From positions 54,076,774 through 54,140,773 of the forward strand of contig OX104112.1 of the NCBI GenBank assembly GCA_944474755.1: a stretch of DNA of 64,000 bases. Direction: 5' to 3'. This document shows, piece by piece, positions 37,294 to 46,934 of this stretch. Made by a program: the position numbers and the translations under genes. The first letter of the stretch is position 1. Each line of letters starts with the position of its first letter. The notes beneath the pieces are model-generated. The model did not search any database and was not told the origin of the DNA. It was given only the letters and a program-made list of their open reading frames with translations. This DNA is from Limnoperna fortunei. Taxonomy: Eukaryota > Mollusca > Bivalvia > Mytilida > Modiolidae.

Positions 37294-40200
37294 AAGATTT
37301 CCGCATTAATAAAAAAAAATCATGAATATATTCAAAGCGAAGAATTTTTTAGCTAGTTCACACTTTTAATTTATTGCATAAAATTCATGCAAGCTGAATG
37401 ATCTCACATACGCATACTATGGAATTAATCTTGGAATTATGGAGATACAGATATTCTACAAAATCCTGCGGCATTATGTTGTCTTTCCTAACTGGTAATA
37501 TATCTTTATAAATAAATAATGGAGAATCCAAATGCAAGCAAAATATTAAACGTTCACTTAAACTATAAAGATAGTTTATTCCTCAATTTGAATGTTTTCA
37601 CATTAAAGGGCACCGTCAAAACCAAATATATACTTATGATTAGTTTACATTAGATACGATTCGTATTCAAGTATTTTTCAGTTCAGTGTGTATAGATTTA
37701 GATTCAATATTTGATTATCGTCTCACCACTTGTAATTTATAAATAATTATTAAACAATTATACATAAAATATACATACATGTTAGTAATTTTATTACAAC
37801 AATGTAATAAAATACGAGTGCCATACTGAAAGAATTATGAATGTCTGTAAATACCTAATAGATTAAATCTAAGAATATCAAAACATCAGGTACCAAAAAC
37901 ACTGGTCTGATTTAAAAAAATAAATGAACGTTTCATCATCGGATAGGACATTAAAATCTATATTTACTTTGCAAAAATTTAAAAGATTATTCCTAAAGTG
38001 AAATACTCCAACTTTTGTGTTCAGATTAAACTGTTAGCTTTTCATCGTAAAAGGGCTTTAATTATTGAAAACTGTTGAACGCATTCCATTTAACAAATAA
38101 CCACGTATTATGAAGTTCCAATATTTCAATTTAGACAATTTTAAGTGTACAAAAACCGGTAATAGCGCCTTATTGCACCTTATTTAGTAATTGTGATGAT
38201 TTTTTCACTGTTCGTAAGTGTAGATATTTGTACAGACAATGAGAAATCCAAATTTTCCTTGACTGTAATTTGTTTGTTTGATTTCTGCCTCACGTATTTA
38301 TAAATTATGCTGTCTGGAGAACATACATACAATTTATTTGTAATATGTAAAAGCCATTTTGGGATTTCAAATGTTTACGTATAAATATTTTAATAGGTTG
38401 GGAATGATTGACAGATTGACACACCCACTTGTTTGATTTATCTGACACATCAATTCATGATCATAAAACTTATAAAATGATTCCATGTTTATCTTATTTT
38501 ACACATCAGGATCCACTGATCATGTTTAGATTTCATGTTTTTATATTAACTGCACTCTGTCACTGTTATCCTAAACCTTTATCGTTATCCAGTAAGCCAG
38601 AAGGCCAATCAAAACTTTTTTGAAGCAATATAAATTAAGTTTTTGACAATAAAAAATTAAAGTTATAAAGAGTAAATGTTAACAAAACTGTAAAACGAAT
38701 TAAAATAGAACGAAATTCCAGTCATGCAAGTTTTTTTAAAACTGTATTTGACTCCGTTATGTAACATTTTTTTAAATTTAACTACTCAGTATTTAGTTTT
38801 CCTGTACTGGTATTCTTAACTATTTTTGTCAGCTTCGCTTTTAAATAAAACACCATATCAAGACCTACGATATATGCATTTTCATTCGTTTAAAATATGA
38901 CGCCATATATTATATGCACATGTAAATCTTATTTAGAGTTGAAGAACGCATCAGGTGCTTCGATAATAATAAGAATAATTGTCATCAAAGTTTACTTGCG
39001 TGCGTTAGTTTCTGGTAAAAAGAAAGAAGCACATTAAACAGTTATTTAAAACCATTACAAACAAAGATTCTCTATTGTTGTATGGAAAAGGAATATCTAT
39101 ATTATTCACAGGATAAGGTCATACAACTTTATTATGCTACTGACAGGTGTTGAATATTTATTCATTTCACATTATTTTTTCAGACACCAAATAAAGAGGG
39201 TGTGATATCTACCATGTAGACCACAGTAGAAGAGCAAAGGAAATCTTCTGAAAAAGCAAGCCAACACATGTTGACAACAAGAGCAGATTGGGAAACTGGG
39301 GTATGCATATCCATGAAAAAATAAAATAAAATAAACAATGATAATAATAGGGAAATTGATTACTTACTACTGTGTTAGTGAATGATTGCTGAAGCTGAAA
39401 GGGTTGGTGGAGGAGAATAACTTGGACTTTGTTGCAAATAGCATCAAAGACTGATGTGCTGTTATAGATTTTAGAGTGCTTCTAAAAATATTTTAATTCA
39501 TTATCTCAACAACAGTTAAGGAAAAAATATTTAAAAAAATATGTGTTCTGATTTTTTTTTTGTTTTTTCAAACCACCACTGACCATCGTAAACATATGGA
39601 AGACCACACACACCCCACTCAGGAGACAGAACGTTTAGTGTAAACAATATTTTGTATTCAGAGAATATCACATCAATAACATACATACAAGCATACATGC
39701 AACTAGAGGATCGGAAAACAAGTGGATAGCCACTTATACAAATTCCTCTCCTGACGAATTTTAACTATGTTCTATTTGACAAGATGGATTAATTATTTAT
39801 ATTTACATGAATAAAGACTAATAATACAATAATTTATGTTTGAAAAATATATATAAGGTGACCACGCCTATATATTGGACTTATATACAGAAAGTTTCAC
39901 ATGAATATATCCATCTGTCGCTGCTATAATAGGTAAAAATGTTGATAATAAAAATTTTGAAATTACAACTATCATATTAATATGATCATTTAGTATAGTA
40001 TTTTTCTTAATTTTGTTTTTTTTTTCATACAAGTTTTATAAAAAAAGAAAATATTACTTTAGGAATATAGAAAAACAAGATTAAATAGCACTCTTGGAAC
40101 TCAAAAATTCGAGTGATGAATCGGAATAGAAATATTTTAAGTAAGACATGAAAATAATCTTTACATTTTCAGCTGCTGTTGTGATGATTTGTTTTTGAAA

Positions 40201-40604
40201 AGATGTATACAAAAAATACACAATCGAATTAATATGGGGAGTTCCCAATGAGTACATATCTGCGTAAAAATTCATAATTTTTTGGATTAAAAAAATGGAT
40301 CAATTTAAAATAAAGGAAAGAATGAAACATATAATTTCCCATGACATTATATTCACATTAATTTTTTATAAATTATAAATTCAAAATTCCTTAAAGGTCT
40401 TTTTGATATATTTTTCAGTATTTGGACTCATTTTGGTTGATATAACATCAAGCAAACCAAGCAGAACACGTGATGTAGTATGCTTAAATAACTGCTGTCT
40501 CTGAGCAAATTATATTTGAGGCTAAAACATTGGAGCTTACCACAAATTTTTCCAATACAGAATGATAGCTAACACCTTTTCCTTTTCGTTTTGTTTTACT
40601 GTAG

Positions 40605-40855
40605 ATTCGTTTAATTATGTAATTTTATCTGCACTGGCACTTATGTATACCATAATTAGAAGATACCCAGAATTAAGAAGATTCTTCCCTTTCCCTTAAT
40701 TACATCATGAACCTGCTCAACGCATACCAGCACAACCTCTACCACCACCCAGTTTACCAAAAGTAGCTCAAACTTTACATCACGATGAACCAGTTCAACC
40801 ACAACTTGGACGATCTAATAGAATTAACAAAACACCAGACAGACTTGATTTGTAA
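40605..40855 (+). pseudogene. Coding-like remnant: membrane segment plus Pro-rich tail
   Basis: A strong acceptor-like tract (TTTTGTTTTACTGTAG) ends at 40604. The frame after it encodes a hydrophobic stretch (YVILSALALMYTII) followed by basic residues, then a stop at 40697-40699. The same frame continues for 51 codons with a proline- and histidine-rich segment ending RSNRINKTPDRLDL and a second stop at 40853. Composition is protein-like, unlike its AT-rich surroundings. Terminal tails of this style occur in retroelement proteins, including envelope-like ones, but no other domain is present and the assignment is speculative. The internal stop argues for a pseudogene, or for a gene that really ends at 40699. 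Confidence 0.35.
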
Positions 40856-43323
40856 TCTGAACTTACTTTAAAATTTATAACCTGTATGCACATTTTTGCA
40901 AATTTATGAGCAATGACCTTGAATTTCACTTCACAATGTGTCAACTTTGACATTTTCATTAATATTTTGAATCATTGCAAAGTTGGTATACCACAATTTT
41001 TGAACTCGGTCTTGTAAAGCAGAAGTGATATTCTGAAATAAGTCCCTTAATATTAAATTCAGAATTAAATGGATTTTTTTTTAAATATCTTCACTTCTTC
41101 CATTTAATCTTGAATATGTTTTGCTTACAAGCCATATATGCTTTATATTTAAGTGAATGTTTAATGAAGCGTTTATTATTTAGTATATTTTTTTCAATCA
41201 CTGTTTTCAATTAAAAATCTTTGTAAATTTTGTTTGTGGAGTTTGCAATTATTTTTTAAAAACCTCATAAATTGTTAGCAACATGCTTCTAATTTGTAAT
41301 TTTCCCATATAATCTTCTTTTGGTTAGTTTGTTGAAATATATTTCAAAAAGCAACTATTAATACGGATGTTGAATAATTTGTTTCAATGAGTGGTTTAGA
41401 GATCACTTTAAAGCAGGATGGGATTACTGTTTTACAAACATTCCACAACGAACGTGAGAAGAAAACTTCTTTTAAATTGTTCATTTCAACATTAAGTGGT
41501 AGACGATTTAATAAGGAATTGATTTTTCAACCCTGAAGGTAGCATTATGAAAAATTATAATCTGTTGTAAGAAAGTTTTGTTACAGAAGTTTATACAGAG
41601 AATCTATTTTACTTCCATGTTAATCTCCCTAATGGTAACATTTTGAGGTTATAACACTCTTAATCTGTTTACATTAAACAGATAATCGCAATTTATTTTC
41701 ACAGGTGCATATTGTGCATTTGTAGTGTGTAGATTGATTTAGTACTTTTTATGCATTCCAGTTGTTGCTAATGTTTATTCTATTTTAATGGAGTGCTATA
41801 CTCCTTCATATTATTCATTAAAAGTATGGTAGATTTCATTTTTCATGATATAAATCCATTTGGTTAATTTCAAAGTTTTATTATATATTTTCACATGTAT
41901 ATTTAATGTGCAAATTATATTCAATACCAATTCAATATTGTTTTTATTTGAAATTGCTATAATTTAACTCAGGGGTTTAAAATTTATATGATGTATATTT
42001 TTTAGTTTACCTTCAAAACTACCTCTATCCCTTAGACAACTGACATTACATACATGGTGTATATATGTAATATATGTTTTAGTAGATTTTTTGCAAACTT
42101 TTTGATTAGAAGTTTTTATGTATGTCTCTTTGTAAGACATATTATATAGAGCAATAGCTATCTTTATTGTTGTACAGTTTGAATACACATTTTGGTTGTG
42201 ATATCTTTTTTATATAATACTTTTTCATTATATCCAATTCAAATTATTAAAAATAGTGTTTTATATGTTCTAAGGTTGTTTTGCCCAAAATACTATAATC
42301 TCATGTTTTACAATGCTTAAAAAACAAATTCAGTTATTGAAAAAAGACAGTTCTATTATTTATTTATTCATCATGTTCATATATATATATATGTTTTTAT
42401 TGCACATGATGTTACATGTATTTGCATATTAATCCTTACTATTTAAAGATTTTTTTATTTTGGAACTACTTAACGTATAACTTGTCTAGTGCTAAAATGT
42501 GATATTCATATTATTCATGATCCGTCTGGTGCTAAAATGTGATATTTCATATAATTCATGTGGTTGTGATATTTTATGTATCCTCTAGAGTATTATTTTC
42601 AAAACATTCCAGTTTAAATTTTAAAAGGCAATATATATTTACCCAATTTTGAAATATTTACTTCAAATACAAAATACCTTTATATATGGTATCTAAATGC
42701 TCAGGTTGTTTTGATAATGTTTATATATAGATTACATTATGTTTTTGTTATACTGTTACATGTATTTACACAAAGGACAATATTTTTATTTTGGATTATA
42801 TGGAAATCGTCTCATTTTAATCTTTTGAAAACCTATAATCATATGAACATGTGGTTGGGTACTTTATCCGGTTAATAAGTGTTGTTTTACATAAATGTGT
42901 TACAAATCTTTATCAGGGATACTTCTAAATGATTGTTATTGAAATTTAAATATGTTATTTGAAATAAACATTTTAAATCTTATTTTTGTTTTCCATTGAC
43001 CCCCTTCTATTGCTTGGATTATAAGACTTCCTTCTTTTTATGTGAAACACCAATAAGAAAACATAGTATAATAGTGGAGTTATAGTAAGGGTTTAGGAAA
43101 CAGAATGGAAATGGAGAATATGACAAACACAACCAATCGACTAAAACAGGTTGACTAAAATGATTTCCAAAGAATAAGAGTTGTCTTTCTTTGTATACAG
43201 TAAAATTCACAAAATCTTTACTGGTTGCCCCACCCTGGCATACACCACCCACACCCACCCTGTCAGTTTTAAAGCCGCCACCCGGTGCCTACCCTATCAA
43301 TGATTTACCCAGTTTAAATGACC

Positions 43324-43404
43324 GTGTCAGGTTGTCAAGCTCGGATGTTGTCAGGTTGTCAGGCTCGGATGTTGTCAGGTTGTCAGGTTGTCAGGCTCTA
43401 TTGT
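43324..43404. repeat. Minisatellite at the outer edge of the right arm
   Basis: Mirror of 17978-18058: three tandem units containing GTTGTCAGGTTGTCAGGCTCGG or variants, 26 bp inside the palindrome boundary. Confidence 0.85.
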
Positions 43405-43430
43405 TTCCATATCATGGTTCCATCACTACT

Positions 43431-44388
43431 GTTAGAGATTACTGAAACATTCCTTATAAAGTTAACATAGTGCTTTGAGGGGAATATAACATAATTTAGT
43501 GCAATTTAGTACAAATGTTTTTTTAATAAACGGTAGTAAGCCATTTATAGATACATCATGTAACAAAGGAGATGTGACGTGACTATGACTACGTTGTCGC
43601 CTGCTATTACCAAAAGGTTCACACTGCTGCAATCAGAACTGGAAAGGTTATACGATGTTGTAATTTCACGCAAAAGGTATTTCAGTGCCTATTTTTCTGA
43701 TCCAGTATTCTTCTTTTGTCTATGTGGTCTACGTAGTGCTGTATTTAATTGAGGATTGTTAGAATGATAGACAGTTAATCTCCGAGATTATCACCAGCCC
43801 AATAGTCTCGCTTTGGTGCTGACAAGAAATATCATTGATTCTGTCTGTGATGTTGTAATTGTCTAAATTTACTGCCCTAATATTTCGAAAAGAAATCTAA
43901 TTCTAAGATTTTTCTATTTTTAAGGTGTAGATAGCCTTATCCTGATTTGCTAAATTTTTTTAGAACTTTGGTAATAAAAGCTATACAACATCTTAATCAT
44001 TTGCATTTTAAACAGAGCTGTGTTTTTCAGACCAATAAAGTGAATTATAGGACTTGTATTGCTGGTCATTTTTGCTATTTACAGTATCATCAAAACGTCT
44101 GGTCTGATGCCTTTTTGTTAGTCAAATTGATTGTCAATTTTGTATATATTATCAAACGATACTAGAGATTTACCAATTCTAAGAGTTACATTAACAGATG
44201 GTGCATCGCCCTATAGTTGAGGATGTCATATATCTGGACAGAACAAGGGCGAACAAAACATGCATTTTTATGCTGGCCAGTCCTCCGATTGAATGAATTT
44301 TTTAAATAACTTTATTATAATATTATAAACTTTGCATGACAAAATGCAATCCAAGCTATTAAAAATCATATTTAAATTAAATGTTCGC
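43431..44388. other. 3' flank of the WSC gene, unassigned
   Basis: Unique sequence between the palindrome edge and the WSC gene stop. It could hold the gene's 3' untranslated region or a further exon if exon 5 is spliced at its internal GTACAG. No domain is recognised. Confidence 0.35.
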
Positions 44389-46888
44389 TTAAATGATTTT
44401 CCAATTGATGGTAAAGTAGGTCTGTACCTTAAGGTTCGTGTGTGACATACTTAGCGGTACATATTTTGCCAATAAATCCTCGTAACTTTTGTTCTTTTGT
44501 ATGGGTATACTCGGTGTAATGACTGTCAGTATAAGTGTTGAACCTGAAGCTATGCCACGATGGGTCCACAAAAGAGAAAACAAGTCATTAGTTAACTGCA
44601 TGTTAGGCTATCAAAAGGGTAATAAACTCTGCAGCACAATAACCAACCACTGAGTGAAAGACTATAATTTAATAGAGGCATTGACCGTAACCATCTAATG
44701 AATCGGTTTACGCGGTTACCGAGAAAGATCGATGTCGGTTAGCTAACAGGAACATCGCTTTTATCTTAAACAACCTTGTCACAGGAAGAGAAAATGATGT
44801 ATCAGCTGCCCGATATATTGACCCATCTCATACCATTGTTGCATGTCATCACAACAAGGCATTCCAGCATGATAAAGCATGTGAGCATAAAATAACAGCA
44901 ACGTGAGATCTCTTACAACAGAATAATGTTGGTCCTAGTTTAAAGTCAGGCCGCTGAAAACATCTGTCAGTCATATAAGCACCTTGCCTACTAAGTAATA
45001 TTAAACGCAAATATTTCCTACAGTCTGAAAAGACTTAACAATAAAATGTACTTATCGCTTTATCCTACCAACGTATCGGTCTCATCTGATTCGTTAAGCT
45101 AGGAAATAACTGTAGACAAAACACCTCAACTGATATACCTTTCAAGTAAAAAATTATACTTTATTCTAAATAATACTATTATCTTGCTCCAATTAAATGG
45201 ATGTTGGTCAATTCTGTAGATGATCAATGGCCACTTAAAACATAATTAAAGTTAAAAAAAGATGTACTTTATAAATTAGAACAACATTAAATAAGAAAAG
45301 TTGCACCTGTCCGATAAACAGAAAGACTCCAAGCTCCCCCGCATGTCTGGGTTATATTTCCATAACACCAAGTGTTACAATATTGGGTGTGTTTAAATCT
45401 GGTTTGGTCGTTGCCACAGAAACACCAATCATACAGCTGTACAATAGAAATATATTAACTATAATGTTCAAATAATTATTGGTAAATGTCAACTGAAGAA
45501 AATGTTCTTTTTTTGTTTGTTGTCATGGTATTTTACTCCACGTTCAGCTTTTGTTCAGCAATACCATGGTATCATTTTATTGAGAGAGGACACCATTGTA
45601 CCACAGAATTAGGCAGGGAAATTTGCAATCCTTGTTACGTAAGGTAAATGTCGTGCACAAACTTCTCAACATTAGACCGAACTTACTTTAAGTAACTTTA
45701 ATCTAACTTTTAATTTACAAATGTAAAGGAATGTATTTTAGAATTTGAGAATTATTTTTTGGTTCCTCTTGATAAATGGATGCTTACATGTTAAACATTT
45801 CCTTTATTAAGGTCTTTCCCACTACAGTGGAAAGACCTTCTTACCTTTCTTATTATTATTTTTTTCTTTTCTTTGCGCCGTCATTGTCGCGACACATCAT
45901 TTTGATACTTGATACCATTAATCGGTCATTCTAGCAGATGACTCAGTTCACCCTGTGAAACCGTTCTATTTTTAGTACAGAGTTATCTGCCACAACACCG
46001 TAAACCCTTGTTAGCAGATAAACTCAGAAACCGTAATCGATTCTTAAAATCTGAAGTGTAAAAAATGTCGGTGGCATATGACGATGATTTTACATTTAAT
46101 TATTTTTCCCAATCGACTGCCTGTTTACGTGTTTTCGACCTGAAAAATGTTGTAAAGCGTCAAAATTTTTTCCTCAAAAACCGTAAATCCTAGAGACTTG
46201 GGACCACCACCATTGATCCTAAGTGAAATATATTACATTTAAAAATGTCCAGGTCATAGGTCAAAAGTCAAGGTCAAAGGTCACCTTAGGTCTTGTTAGC
46301 ACAAAATCTCATGAACCATAAAAGATAGAAGCAGACAATACGTTGAAAAAAATACTCCTCTTATCGAGACCTTCATTTGGTACATTGACCCGAAGCTGTT
46401 TGATTAACCGTTTGAAGTTCGAGCCCTTGACGAGTTTCGGTAAATCGGTCTCTTGGTTACACTTGAAAACGGTTAGAGATAATATGGTAAACACTTAGGT
46501 TTAAAGTGATCAGTAGGAAAAGAGCGTCAATTTAAGGATAGGTCAAAGGTCATAGGTCAAGGTCATATCATAGCAACAAGGAAAATGTTATAAAGAGTCC
46601 TTAGCAACCATATATTTTTTTAATCAGAATGACCTGCTTTACTGAAATATGTCATTTCATGACAGAAAGAGGCATTTTGTCCGTAGCAACGAGCATAAAA
46701 GTCCTTAGCAACCATATATATATTTGGCTTGGGAGAACCACTATCTTTACTCAAATTACACATTTTTATGACTGAAAGTGACATTTTGTTCTTAGCAAGA
46801 CACAAAATTCAATAGCATTACATATATTTTCTGACTTAAGAGGAACAGTGGGAAAGATCTCCTCATTTGTTCTCAGAACAAATGACGA

Positions 46889-46934
<46 letters not shown>

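Larger units (their letters stand above)
33843..43430. repeat. Right arm of the giant inverted repeat (~9.59 kb)
   Basis: The full-length reverse complement of 17952-27538. From the centre outward it contains the satellite (33843-35901), the Penelope-like 3' tail (35917-36300), a 495-bp MITE (36799-37293), AT-rich sequence, a coding-like remnant (40605-40855) and the minisatellite (43324-43404). It ends at 43430, 959 bp from the stop codon of the WSC-domain gene. The 87-codon frame at 36415-36678 has no recognised motif, and I do not call it a gene. Confidence 0.95.

Noticed and set aside
17952..43430. Terminal inverted repeats of a giant transposon (Polinton- or Maverick-like)
   Set aside because: No DNA polymerase, integrase or capsid genes lie within, and the arms meet at a 42-bp spacer rather than enclosing a coding interior. 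No target duplication is seen at 17951 and 43431.
17952..43430. Pure sequencing artefact (read folding back on its own complement)
   Set aside because: Not excluded, but less likely. A unique 42-bp spacer and a consistent arm mismatch occur in both contigs, and the two flanks are different unique sequences. The false duplication around the gap is a separate assembly problem.
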